The position numbers and the translations under genes were made by a program. From CAVRJC01 sp963721435 (lineage in GTDB: Bacteria > Actinomycetota > Acidimicrobiia > IMCC26256 > DASPTH01): a stretch of 64,000 bases of DNA. Shown here piece by piece: positions 55,011-63,757 of this stretch. Where the stretch lies: contig CAVRJC010000012.1 in the NCBI GenBank assembly GCA_963721435.1, positions 806,001 to 870,000 of the forward strand, in the 5' to 3' direction. Each line of letters starts with the position of its first letter. The first letter of the stretch is position 1. Below the pieces are notes generated by a model, which saw only the letters and a list, made by a program, of their open reading frames with translations, was not told where the DNA came from and did no database searches.

Positions 55011-56302
55011 GCTCGCTGTACGAGCGCGCACTCGCGCGCATCCCCGGTGGCGTCGACTCGCCGGTGCGGTCGTTCGCGTCGGTCGGCGGCGAGCCGTTCT
55101 TCGTGGCGAGCGCGCAGGGCTCGCACCTCGTCGACACCGACGGCAACCGCTACCTCGACTACGTGCAGTCGTGGGGCGCGTCGATCCTCGGTCACGCGCA
55201 CCCGGCCGTCGTCGAAGCGGTGCAGCGCGCGGCCGCCGACGGCACCTCGTACGGCGCACCCACCGCGCGCGAGGTCGAGCTCGCGGAGGCGATCGCCGCA
55301 CGCGTGCCGTCGGTCGAGAAGGTGCGGCTGGTGTCGTCGGGCACCGAAGCCGGGATGACCGTGGTCCGGCTCGCACGCGGGGCCACCGGACGGGCGAAGA
55401 TCCTGAAGTTCGCCGGCTGCTACCACGGCCACGTCGACTCGCTGCTCGTGGCCGCCGGGAGCGGCGTCGCCACCCTCGGCCTCCCCGGTTCGGCGGGCGT
55501 CACCGCCGGCACCGTGGCCGACACCGTGGTCGTGCCCTACAACGACGACGAGGCCCTCGACCGTGCGTTCGCGGAGCTGGGCGACCAGCTGGCGGCGGTG
55601 CTGGTGGAGCCGATCGCCGCCAACATGGGCCTGGTCGCGCCGGCACCCGGCTTCCTCGAGGGCCTGCGCCGGCGCTGCACCGATGCGGGCGCCCTCCTCG
55701 TGTTCGACGAGGTGATCACCGGCTTCCGGGTCGGCCCCGCCGGCGCGCAGGGCCTGTACGGCATCACTCCCGACCTCTCGATGTTCGGGAAGGTGATCGG
55801 CGGCGGGCTCCCGCTCGCGGCGCTCGGCGGCCGCGCCGACGTCATGGACGAGCTCGCGCCGCTCGGCCCCGTCTACCAGGCGGGCACCCTCTCCGGGAAC
55901 CCGCTCGCGACCGCGGCCGGGCTCGCGGTGCTGGCGCAGCTCGACGACGCCGCCTACGCCGATCTCACCGTGCGCGCCACTCGCTTCGCCGACGGCCTGC
56001 GCGACGCGCTCGCCGGCTCCGTGCCCGAACGGGAACCGGCGCGCCGGTGAAGTCACAGGTCACGCAGGTCGGCACCCTCACCGGGCTGTTCTTCTCCGAC
56101 ACACCCGTCACGCGCTTCAGCGAGGCGCAGGCCGCCGATCACGCGCAGTACGCACGCTTCTTCCACGGGTTGCTCGATCGCGGTGTGTTCTTTCCGCCGA
56201 GCGGGTACGAGGCGATGTTCGTGAGCCTGGCGCACTCCGACGCCGACATCGACCGCACCATCACCGCGGCGGGCACCGCGGCGGGCAGCCGCGGCGGAGT
56301 AA
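55007..56302 (+). CDS. hemL: Glutamate-1-semialdehyde aminotransferase (frame broken at C-terminus)
   Basis: PLP enzyme making 5-aminolevulinate. N-terminal ARIPGGVDSPVRSF, the LVSSGTEAGMTVVRLARG segment and the PLP lysine Lys262 in MFGKVIGGGLPLAALGG are intact. The first frame stops at 56050; the remaining family sequence (VGTLTGLFFSDTPVTRFSEA, FFHGLLDRGVFFPPSGYEAM) follows in another frame. The break near 56046 lies just after a 20-bp dispersed repeat, and a second break lies near 56281. Repair by CGCG and CG gives about 433 residues, normal for HemL, ending at TAA 56300-56302. Confidence 0.85.
56013..56032 (-). repeat. 20-bp dispersed repeat inside hemL
   Basis: Reverse-complement copy of CCGTTCGGGCACGGAGCCGG, encoding Ser-Val-Pro-Glu-Arg in a stretch (AGSVPEREPAR) that appears inserted before the conserved VKSQVTQVG segment. 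Confidence 0.75.
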
Positions 56303-56309
56303 CGAGGAG

Positions 56310-56543
56310 CTACTCGGCAGTTTCCTCGTCGGGCACGCGGCGCTTGCGCACGTGGTCCATGAAGAACAGCGCACCGGCGATGATGAACACCATCACCGCG
56401 AAGAGCACGAAGGCGAGCCCACCGCCGGTGCCTTCCTTCCCGCCGTCGACGAGCTGCTGCGCGCTCGCGGGCGCCGCGAGCACGGCCAGCGCGGCGAACG
56501 ACGCGACCGCGAGTGCGAACGGGCGACGGAGTGCACGCAGCAT
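56310..56543 (-). CDS. Small secreted or membrane protein, end of qcr cluster
   Basis: Protein of 77 residues: signal peptide (FALAVASFAALAVLAAPASAQQ), a Gly-rich spacer, one membrane helix (LAFVLFAVMVFIIAGALFFM) and the charged tail DHVRKRRVPDEETAE. It is two bases from the preceding membrane protein gene and so the last gene of the qcr transcript. It may be a small accessory subunit of the quinol-cytochrome c reductase or an oxidase; the family is not recognised. Confidence 0.7.
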   Translation of the reverse strand: MLRALRRPFALAVASFAALAVLAAPASAQQLVDGGKEGTGGGLAFVLFAVMVFIIAGALFFMDHVRKRRVPDEETAE

Positions 56544-56545
56544 GA

Positions 56546-57372
56546 TCAGACCTTTGCCGGGACTCGGACCGGACCGACGGCAGGCTTCTCGGCTTCCGCC
56601 TTCGCCGCGGCTTCGGCTTCCTGCTCGTCGCGCTCACGCCAGTGCAGGAAGAGGAGACCGAGGATGAAGCCGATGAGGAACATGAAGAAGGCGACGAGCG
56701 CGGGGATCTTCAGCGACCCGAGATCACGCTCGAGGATCACGAACCCGGCCTTGCCGTCGGGGTTGCACTCGGGCGGCAGCGGCGGAAGCCCGAACGGTTG
56801 CTCGACCTGCTGCACCTCGCAGAACTGCACCGCGGCGTAGTGCGGGGTGTGCGTGAACTCACCCTTCCAGAACTGCGGGTTGCTCCCGCCGATCTCGTAG
56901 GTCTCGAGGACCATGTACTTCGTGACGTCGGCGAAGGCGGCGAAGCGGTTGTCGTTGGGTGTCACCTCGAGGGTCGGCGTCGCGACCTTGGTGACGAGCG
57001 CGGCGTCGACCGCGGCCTTCACGTTCGCCGCTTCGGTGGCGTCGACCTTGTTCTGCTTCTTGCGCGATGTCCGTGACCTCGTGCGACCTTCGCCTTGTCG
57101 AGGTCGGTGACGACCTGCTGCACCTTCCATTGCGGGATGCGGCCCTTGAGCGTGTTCAGCGGCGACGCCGTGGTGATCCACAACGTCGAGAGGATCAGGA
57201 GGAAGCCCATGAGGCCGGTGAACGCGACCAGGAAGCCGAGCCGGGCGCCGAGGTTGGTGCCCAGCAGCAGGTAGACCGAGCCGCAGAACAGCCCGACCGC
57301 GCACACCACCACGAGGACACCGAGGATCGTCGGGTACCAGAGGCTCTTGTTGACCAGCTCGGAGGCGAGCAC
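56546..57372 (-). CDS. Membrane protein of the qcr cluster (frame broken)
   Basis: About 276 residues when repaired. Two N-terminal helices (YPTILGVLVVVCAVGLFCGS; LGFLVAFTGLMGFLLILSTL) are followed by an extracytoplasmic part containing NPQFWKGEFTHTPHYAAVQF and two Cys (CEVQQVEQ and PPECNPDG), then a C-terminal helix (IPALVAFFMFLIGFILGLLF) and an acidic Ala/Lys tail. Two breaks lie close together near 57067-57075; one CG at each gives VAREVTDIARKKQNKVD. Not recognised; position suggests an accessory subunit. Start GTG 57372. Confidence 0.65.
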
Positions 57373-57391
57373 GGAGGTTCACGTCAGGCTC

Positions 57392-58647
57392 CTACAACGA
57401 CCGCTCGTACGCCATGATCAGGTTGATCTGGTCCTGGGTGAGCACCGCGCCGAAGTGCGGCATGCGGCCCGACGAGATGCCCCGGATGCCGTACTGCTGG
57501 TTGGCGGGCACACCAACCGCGATCCACCCGAAGAGGTCGGTTTCACCGGTCGGCGGTGGGAACTGGCCGTCGACGTCACCACCGGTGAGGTTGGGCCCGT
57601 ACGCACCGCCGCCCATCTTGCCCATCGGCGGATTGGCCTCGGGAGTCGGTCGGATCGAAGTACGACCAGCCCGCGCGTATGGCACCGCGGCACAGTTGTT
57701 CATGAAGAGGACCTGCCCGTCGCTCGCGTACTGCGTCGTGTCGTACCAGCTCTGGGCGACGTCGAGGACGCCCTGCATGTAGACGACCGTCTCCTGGTTG
57801 GTCGCGTTGGTCGGATCCGCAGCGGCGACCGCGGCGGCCGCGTCGCGGTCGGCAGTGGCGTCGGCGAGCCACTTGGCCGCTGCCGCCTGCACCTCAGGCG
57901 TCTGCAACTGCGTCCGGCGGTCTTCGAAGTCCTTCTGCGCCTGCGCCTGCGCCTTGTCGGGAGTGGTCACGATGCTCTCGACGTAGGCGACGAGGTCGGC
58001 GACGCCCTGCGGGTTCAGCACGCCCTTGCCGCTGGCGACACCCCACGCGGGCATGGGTGTGCCCGGCCGCCCGTAGGTGATGATGTTGGTCAGCTGCGCG
58101 CGCGAGTACCGCAGGCCCGCGAGCTGGAGGCTCGGCGCCTGCCACGCGACCTGCTTCGGCAGGCAGTAGGGCTGCTTCGCGGCGAGATCGGCGTCGACGG
58201 TCTGCTTCGGGTCGCAGCGCGGGTCCTCGCTCTTCACCACGAACTTGGCCGAGCCCGCCGCCGCCGTCGGCGCCGTGGCAGTCGGCGCAGAGCAGCGACT
58301 TGGTGGAGTCGTACACCGGTGACTCTTTGTTGGCGAAGAGGATCGCGCCGCGCTCGACGGAGCGGTCCTTGAAGGCTGTGGACGCGTCTGCGCCCCGGAA
58401 CGGCTCCCAGATGAAGTAGGCGATGAACGCGACCACCGCGATCACCAGCGCGATGAGCGCGACGCCGAGCACCCGCTCGAGGTGCGGGCCCTCGAGCACG
58501 TCGTCGTCGTAGAAGCGCTCGAGGTTCTGCGGCGCCTTCTCGCCGGGGTTCCGCCGGAGGCTGATGATCCGGTACGCGATGAACGACGATGATGCCGACG
58601 ACGGCGACGATGTTGAGGAGGATCAGGACATCACGGAACTTGCTCAT
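57392..58647 (-). CDS. qcrC: Membrane-anchored diheme cytochrome c of the quinol-cytochrome c reductase (frame broken)
   Basis: About 420 residues. Two N-terminal helices lead to a first cytochrome c domain with heme motif CADCHG. A second domain near the C-terminus has NNC followed by CHTR, and its motif is disrupted by a break. Distal ligand candidates are Met in PGTPMPAW and in SGRMPHFGA. Breaks near 58588, 58243 and 57651-57705 are mostly repaired by CG; the one inside the second heme motif could give C-x2-CH or C-x3-CH. The protein passes electrons from the Rieske subunit to the terminal oxidase. Confidence 0.8.
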
Positions 58648-58686
58648 GCGCGGCGGCTACCTCCGCAGTCACGCATGCACGGGGCG

Positions 58687-59560
58687 TCAGACACAGGGCG
58701 CTCCCTCAGGGCTCTGGCCGGTGGTGTTCGTACCGATGGGCGGGCCGATGATGACGTTGGCGGTGTCGACGACGATGTTGCCGCCCGACACCTCGAGCAC
58801 GAACCGGTCGAGGCCGCGCGGCGCCGGGCCACCCTGCTTCTCGCCGACCCGGTTGTACTTCGAGCCGTGGCACGGGCACTCGAACCACTGCGAGCTCTGG
58901 CACCACGGCACGCGGCACCCGAGGTGCACGCACTTCTGGTACAGCGCGACGTAGCCCTGCTCCATGCCCGCGAAGATCGGCGCGTACGCGGGGATCTTCT
59001 TGGCCTTGGGGAGGTCCTGCTTCGGGTAGGCGACGATGTAGGTCTTGGCGCCGGCGTTGTAGAACGGGATCTTGTTGTCGAAGGCGGCCTTGGCGTCGGC
59101 CTCGGAGCCCACGGTGATCTTGGTGCCCGCGCCGCCCGCGGCCGGCGGCCACAGGAACGCGATGGCGGCCACACCGAACGCGCCCAGCCCGAGGCCGGAT
59201 GCCGCGAGGATCGAGCGGTTGAAGAACTGACGGCGACTGACACCGAGCTCTTCCTCGTCGACCGGCTCGTAGCGCACCGGCGCCGTCGAGGTGGCCGTCG
59301 CGACCGGTGCCGACCGCGGCTCCCGACTCGATGGCGCGACGGGCGTCGTCGGCGCGAGCCCGGGCGTCGCCGCTCAGCGCCTCGACCGACTCCTCACCAA
59401 CCGGTGCCGCCTCCGCGGGCACGGTCGAGCCGCCGGCCTGCGTGTCGCGCTTCTGGGTCTCGCGGCTCAGGCGACCCGTGGTCGCGCGGCGTCGACCGGT
59501 GACGAGCAGCGCGACGACTGCCAGCCCCAGCACCACCACAATTCCGACCGCGATTGCCAC
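58687..59560 (-). CDS. qcrA: Rieske iron-sulfur subunit of the quinol-cytochrome c reductase (frame broken)
   Basis: About 291 residues. An N-terminal helix and a polar Ala/Glu-rich region precede a second helix with a twin-arginine-like start (SRRQFFNRSILAASGLGLGA). The 2Fe-2S motifs are CVHLGC and CPCHGSKYN. The extra N-terminal helix resembles actinobacterial QcrA, although the cytochrome b here is of the split type. One break near 59283 is repaired by one CG, joining the two halves. It lies between the subunit IV-like and cytochrome c genes. Confidence 0.87.
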
Positions 59561-59569
59561 GTCTTGCTC

Positions 59570-60421
59570 CTACAGATCGAAGAACACGCCGTCTTTCCAC
59601 GGGAAGGTGAAGTTGAACCCTGGTCCGCGGAAGAACGAGCCGATGATGACGAGTACTGCCCACAACATCATGAAGAGCGTGAAGATCGAGATCGCGAACT
59701 TGCGATCCTTGGGCTTGTGCGAAGGGTTCTTGTCGACGAAGGGCGCGACCATCAACAGGAACAGGGCAATGCCCGGGATCGTCACACCGGCGATCATCGG
59801 GTGGAACATGGTGAGCAGTTCCTGGAGGCCGAGGAAGTACCACGGCGCCTTCGACGGGTTCGGGGTCTTGTTGAAGTCGGCGAGCCCGAGCAGTGGCGCT
59901 CGGACCATGGCCGAGAAGATGGTGAGCGCGGCGGTGACGATCAGCAGCGCGGCGAACTCGACCACGAGCAGGTGCGGCCAGGTGTGCACCTTGTCCTGCG
60001 CCTCGGCGCGGGTCTGCTGGATCGAGCCCGACTTGACGACGGTGAGCAGCCGCTGCGTGTGACCGCCGGGGCCGGTCGCGGTCGGTGCGGGCAGGGTGGC
60101 CGTGGCCGTGGCGGCAGCCGCACCGGCCGCCGCGGGAGCGACTTCACCGCCCTCGCCACCGACTGTCGCCCGCCGGCGCTTGGAGCGCTCGAGCAGGTGG
60201 GCGGGGATCTTGGCGCCGCTCGCGGTCTCGACGTCTTCGGCCGGGGCTGCAGCTGCGGCCGCCGGGGCTTCGGCAGCAGGCGCGGCCGCGGCGGGGGCTT
60301 CCGCCTCCGGCGCGTCGCCGGTGGGAGCTTCGTCCTCGCCCTCCTCACCGGGCACGGGCAGACCGAGCGCGCGGCGGCGCTCCTTGCTCCGTTGCAGCAG
60401 GTGTTCGGGGATCTCGGGCAT
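59570..60421 (-). CDS. Cytochrome b subunit IV-like protein with N-terminal repeat
   Basis: Protein of 283 residues whose C-terminal 150 residues match the C-terminal half of cytochrome b (b6f subunit IV): WPHLLVVEFAALLIVTAALT, NPSKAPWYFLGLQELLTMFH (equivalent of the PEWY loop region) and two further helices. The first 125 residues are cytoplasmic: a motif IPEHLLQRSKERRRALG, an Ala/Pro/Glu-rich linker, then a second copy IPAHLLERSKRRRATVG. GGAGG precedes ATG 60421. It follows the cytochrome b6-like gene by 29 bases. Confidence 0.85.
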   Translation of the reverse strand: MPEIPEHLLQRSKERRRALGLPVPGEEGEDEAPTGDAPEAEAPAAAAPAAEAPAAAAAAPAEDVETASGAKIPAHLLERSKRRRATVGGEGGEVAPAAAGAAAATATATLPAPTATGPGGHTQRLLTVVKSGSIQQTRAEAQDKVHTWPHLLVVEFAALLIVTAALTIFSAMVRAPLLGLADFNKTPNPSKAPWYFLGLQELLTMFHPMIAGVTIPGIALFLLMVAPFVDKNPSHKPKDRKFAISIFTLFMMLWAVLVIIGSFFRGPGFNFTFPWKDGVFFDL

Positions 60422-60450
60422 CGTCAGCTCACCTCCCTTCGGACAATTGG

Positions 60451-61254
60451 CTACAACGGACCGGAGATGCCGCCGTCCTTGCGGACGCGCCAGAAGTGGA
60501 CAGCCATGAAGATCACGATGACGAATGGCAACAGCAGCACATGGAGCACATACCACCGCAACAACGTCTCGTTTCCGATGTTCTGAGAACCCAACAAGAC
60601 AAATTTCACCGACCCACCGAACACCGGCGTGTAGCCCATCATGTTCGTGCCCACGGTGACGGCCCAGAGTGCAAGCTGGTCCCAGGGGAGCAGGTAGCCG
60701 GTGAAGGAGAGCAGCAGGGTGAGCGTCAACAGGACGACGCCGATCACCCAGTTGAACTCGCGCGGGGCCTTGTAGGCGCCGTGGTAGAAGACGCGCGCCA
60801 TGTGCAGGAAGACGGTGAGCACCATCAGGTGCGCCGCCCATCGATGCATGTTGCGTACGAGTGAGCCGAAGGTGACCGCGGTCTCGAGCGTCTTCACCGT
60901 GTCCCACGCCGACGCGGCGGTCGGTCGGTAGAAGAACATCAGGAAGATGCCGGTGACCGTCAGCAGGATGAAGAGGAAGAACGACAGGCCACCGAGACAC
61001 AACGTGTAGGAGACCTTCACTGCGTGCCGCTTCACCTTCACCGGGTGAAGGTGGTAGAGCACGTTGTTCATGATCACGTAGGAACGGTTGCGAGGGCTGT
61101 CGGTGTAGCCGCGGCGGAACACCGAGCCCGGACGGAAGATGGCAGTCCACGCCTGCGAGCCGCGGACCTTCTCGTCGGCCTTCTCCAGCGCCTGGCCGAC
61201 CTTCACCCCGACGCCGCCGCTTCCGTTGCTGCTACTGCCGTTGCCGTTGGCCAC
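60451..61254 (-). CDS. Cytochrome b6-like subunit
   Basis: N-terminal half of a split cytochrome b, 267 residues. Heme b ligands are His137 and His151 on one helix, and His238 and His253 on another. The 14 residues between the second pair, instead of 13, is the b6f/b6c pattern. Cys86 in SYTLCLGG matches the cysteine that binds the extra heme ci in b6f-type proteins. A soluble N-terminal segment of 60 residues starts with a Gly/Ser/Asn-rich run. Start GTG 61254. It oxidises menaquinol together with the subunit IV-like protein and the Rieske protein. Confidence 0.88.
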   Translation of the reverse strand: MANGNGSSSNGSGGVGVKVGQALEKADEKVRGSQAWTAIFRPGSVFRRGYTDSPRNRSYVIMNNVLYHLHPVKVKRHAVKVSYTLCLGGLSFFLFILLTVTGIFLMFFYRPTAASAWDTVKTLETAVTFGSLVRNMHRWAAHLMVLTVFLHMARVFYHGAYKAPREFNWVIGVVLLTLTLLLSFTGYLLPWDQLALWAVTVGTNMMGYTPVFGGSVKFVLLGSQNIGNETLLRWYVLHVLLLPFVIVIFMAVHFWRVRKDGGISGPL

Positions 61255-61296
61255 GAACCTGTCTCCTCGGACCTTGCTCTGTCTTCGTCGCTGGCG

Positions 61297-61710
61297 TCAG
61301 AACCGGACGCCGTAGGCGTATCCGTGCCGGTTCGTTCGGTCGTGGGGATCGCCGTCGGGCGTGATCGGCGCGAGCTTGCCGAGCACGATCACACCGGTCG
61401 GGCAGCGGTCGACGCACAACGCGCACCGCGTGCAGATGTCTTCGTCGACGATGAACGCGACGTGGTCGCGCGGGTCTTCGCCGGGTTGCTCGGTGTTCAC
61501 TGCGTCGGTGATCGCGCTCACCGACACCATGTGGATGCACTTCCAGGGGCAGATGTCGACGCAGCCTTCGCACAAGATGCACTCGGCCTGGTCGATGTGG
61601 AGGAACTGCTTCGGCTTCACCGCGCCGGTGAGGTACGACGCGTCGACTTCCTGCAACTCGTAGTTGGTCGCGAAGTCGGGCATGGGCGGGTTGGCGTCGG
61701 TGCGGGCCAT
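61297..61710 (-). CDS. Ferredoxin-like protein with two 4Fe-4S clusters
   Basis: Protein of 137 residues with two 4Fe-4S motifs, CILCEGCVDICPWKC near residue 45 and CTRCALCVDRCPTGV near 95, separated by a longer loop than in simple ferredoxins. No membrane helix. The gene lies between an unknown membrane protein and cytochrome b6, with a TAATG overlap upstream. It may deliver or receive electrons at the cytoplasmic face of the b6f-like complex, or serve the NADH-module-less complex I; both are inference. Confidence 0.85.
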   Translation of the reverse strand: MARTDANPPMPDFATNYELQEVDASYLTGAVKPKQFLHIDQAECILCEGCVDICPWKCIHMVSVSAITDAVNTEQPGEDPRDHVAFIVDEDICTRCALCVDRCPTGVIVLGKLAPITPDGDPHDRTNRHGYAYGVRF

Positions 61711-62258
61711 TACTCGGTCTCTCCACCCATGCCGCCGTTGGCCACGCCAACGGTGACGGGCTGCTTCGTGCGACGCAGCGGACGGCCGAAGCGCGACACC
61801 TTGGGCTTCTCGGCGGCTTCGGTGGCCTCTTCCTTGCCGCGCTTCTGCCACTGCGCGAACAGGTACAGGTTGAGCCCGAAGAGCACGACGTAGATGCCCA
61901 CCACGATGATGTCGCGCACCGCCTGCTTGTTCATGCTGAACGGCCAGTCGAGGATGCCGAGGCCGAGCAGGTCCTGGTGCGTGCGGAACACGAAGTGCGT
62001 CGTGTCCCACTGGAGGTACTTGTCGGAGAAGTTGATGTACTCGCTGGGGATGACCGCGTACGCCAGCGTCATCATCGCGAACACGCCGACCGCGCCCCCC
62101 ATGCACTCGGCCCACGTTGCCGGACGATCGGGCTTCGGCTTCCTCAAGTAGTGGAACGTGATGCCCAGACCGATGATCAACAGCAGGACAGCCCAAATGA
62201 GGCGACCGGCGGGTCGGAGAAAATGCCAGTCCGGGATCAGGTTGGCCAACGAGCCCAT
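61710..62258 (-). CDS. Membrane protein, first gene of the qcr/ferredoxin cluster
   Basis: Protein of 182 residues with about three helices: LIWAVLLLIIGLGITFHYL, AVGVFAMMTLAYAVIP and DIIVVGIYVVLFGLNLYLFA. Between the second and third is a conserved-looking extracytoplasmic stretch (SEYINFSDKYLQWDTTHF). The tail is basic and ends in a Gly-rich run. The family is not recognised. As first gene of the operon and directly coupled to the ferredoxin gene, it may anchor the ferredoxin to the complex. Confidence 0.65.
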   Translation of the reverse strand: MGSLANLIPDWHFLRPAGRLIWAVLLLIIGLGITFHYLRKPKPDRPATWAECMGGAVGVFAMMTLAYAVIPSEYINFSDKYLQWDTTHFVFRTHQDLLGLGILDWPFSMNKQAVRDIIVVGIYVVLFGLNLYLFAQWQKRGKEEATEAAEKPKVSRFGRPLRRTKQPVTVGVANGGMGGETE

Positions 62259-62466
62259 GGTGCTCCGGGTCGAGGAAGTGCTGGGAAGGGGACGCTCGAA
62301 TGTCGGCAGTTTCTTAACACGCTATCCCGCTCCCGTGCCCATCGCGGGTTCGGAGAGCAGGGATTCGCGCACCCGTACGCTACGGGTTCGTTCGAGCAAA
62401 CCGCAGCCACGCGCGCGACCATGCAGAGATGCGTGCATCGCACTCGATCACAAGCGCACAAGCGTC

Positions 62467-63726
62467 GTGACGACGACGGGCACGTCGACCGGGACGTGGG
62501 ACGCGCTCGTCATCGGTGGGGGTCCCGCGGGCGCCGCCTCCGGGTTCTGGCTCGCGCAGGCCGGCCATCGCGTGCTCGTGGTCGAGAAGAAGCAGTTCCC
62601 CCGCGAGAAGACGTGCGGTGACGGTCTGACGCCGCGGGCAGTCCGGCAACTCCACGACATCGGCCTCGCCGAGCCGCTCTCGCACTCCCTGCGCTTCGAC
62701 GGCCTGCGCTCGATCGCGCACGGCCTGACCCTCGAGCTCGCGTGGCCCGAGCACCCCGACTTCCCGGCGTACGGGTACGTGGTGCGGCGCCGTGATCTCG
62801 ACAAGCTGGTCGCCGACCGGGCGGCGGAAGCCGGCGCGGTGGTGTGGTCGGGCGCGGAGGCGGTCGAGCCAGTCATCGAGGGCGGGCTCGTCACCGGCGC
62901 GGTCGTCAAGCGTGACGGCGCCAGCCAGGCGGTGCCCGCGCGCTACATCCTCGTTGCGGACGGCTCGAACTCGCGGTTCGGGCGATCGCTCGGTGCAGCC
63001 CGAGACCGCACCTATCCGATGGGGATGGCGGTGCGCGGCTACTTCACCAGCCCGTTCCACGACGAGCCGTGGATCGAGAGCCACCTCGACCTCCACGACC
63101 GTGACGGCAACAACCTGCCGGGCTACGGCTGGATCTTCCCGGTGGGCGACGGCACCGTGAACGTGGGCGTCGGGCTCCTGTCGACGTTCGCGGGTTGGAA
63201 GTCGGTGAACACGAGCAAGCTGATGGACGCGTTCGTCGCCACCGCGCCGGCGCGCTGGGGGATCTCACCGGAGACGTCGTGCGGGCCGCCGACCGGCGGG
63301 AAGCTGCCCACCGGCGGATCGGTCATGCCGAACGTCGGGCCGAACTGGTTGATCGTGGGTGACGCGGCCGGCTCGGTGAACCCGTTCAACGGTGAAGGCA
63401 TCTCTCTCGCGTACGAGACCGGCCGATGGGCGGCGGAGTCGGTGGGCGTCGCGCTGTCGACCGGCGACGGCCTCGCGCTGCAGCTGTATCCCGAGAAGCT
63501 CGAGGAGATGTACGGCCTCTACTGGAAGGTCGCACGCGCGTTCGTGCGTGCCATCGGCAACCCCGCGGTGATGCGCGAGCTCACGCGCGTCGGCATGCAG
63601 TCGCGCACGCTGATGGAGTGGGTGCTGCGCATCATGGCGAACCTGCTCCGCCCCGACGAGCTCGGGCCGGCCGAAGCCGCCTACAAGCTCGTCGCCGCGC
63701 TCGTGGCCATCGCACCCGAGCCGTAA
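62467..63726 (+). CDS. Geranylgeranyl reductase family FAD oxidoreductase (menaquinone reductase-like)
   Basis: Flavoenzyme of 419 residues. The FAD-binding start is DALVIGGGPAGAASGFWLAQ, then EKKQFPREKTCGDGLTPRAV (the family's conserved cysteine region), YGWIFPVGDGTVNVGVGLLS and the second FAD motif LIVGDAAGSVNPFNGEGI. Relatives saturate isoprenoid chains of menaquinone (MenJ in Mycobacterium), chlorophyll or archaeal lipids. Next to respiratory genes in an actinobacterium, menaquinone is the best guess. GTG 62467 is chosen because the flavin motif then begins 17 residues in. A 208-bp gap separates it from the divergent qcr cluster. Confidence 0.85.
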   Translation: MTTTGTSTGTWDALVIGGGPAGAASGFWLAQAGHRVLVVEKKQFPREKTCGDGLTPRAVRQLHDIGLAEPLSHSLRFDGLRSIAHGLTLELAWPEHPDFPAYGYVVRRRDLDKLVADRAAEAGAVVWSGAEAVEPVIEGGLVTGAVVKRDGASQAVPARYILVADGSNSRFGRSLGAARDRTYPMGMAVRGYFTSPFHDEPWIESHLDLHDRDGNNLPGYGWIFPVGDGTVNVGVGLLSTFAGWKSVNTSKLMDAFVATAPARWGISPETSCGPPTGGKLPTGGSVMPNVGPNWLIVGDAAGSVNPFNGEGISLAYETGRWAAESVGVALSTGDGLALQLYPEKLEEMYGLYWKVARAFVRAIGNPAVMRELTRVGMQSRTLMEWVLRIMANLLRPDELGPAEAAYKLVAALVAIAPEP

Positions 63727-63757
63727 CTCCTCGCGTGCGAGCACCCTCACCAGGTGC

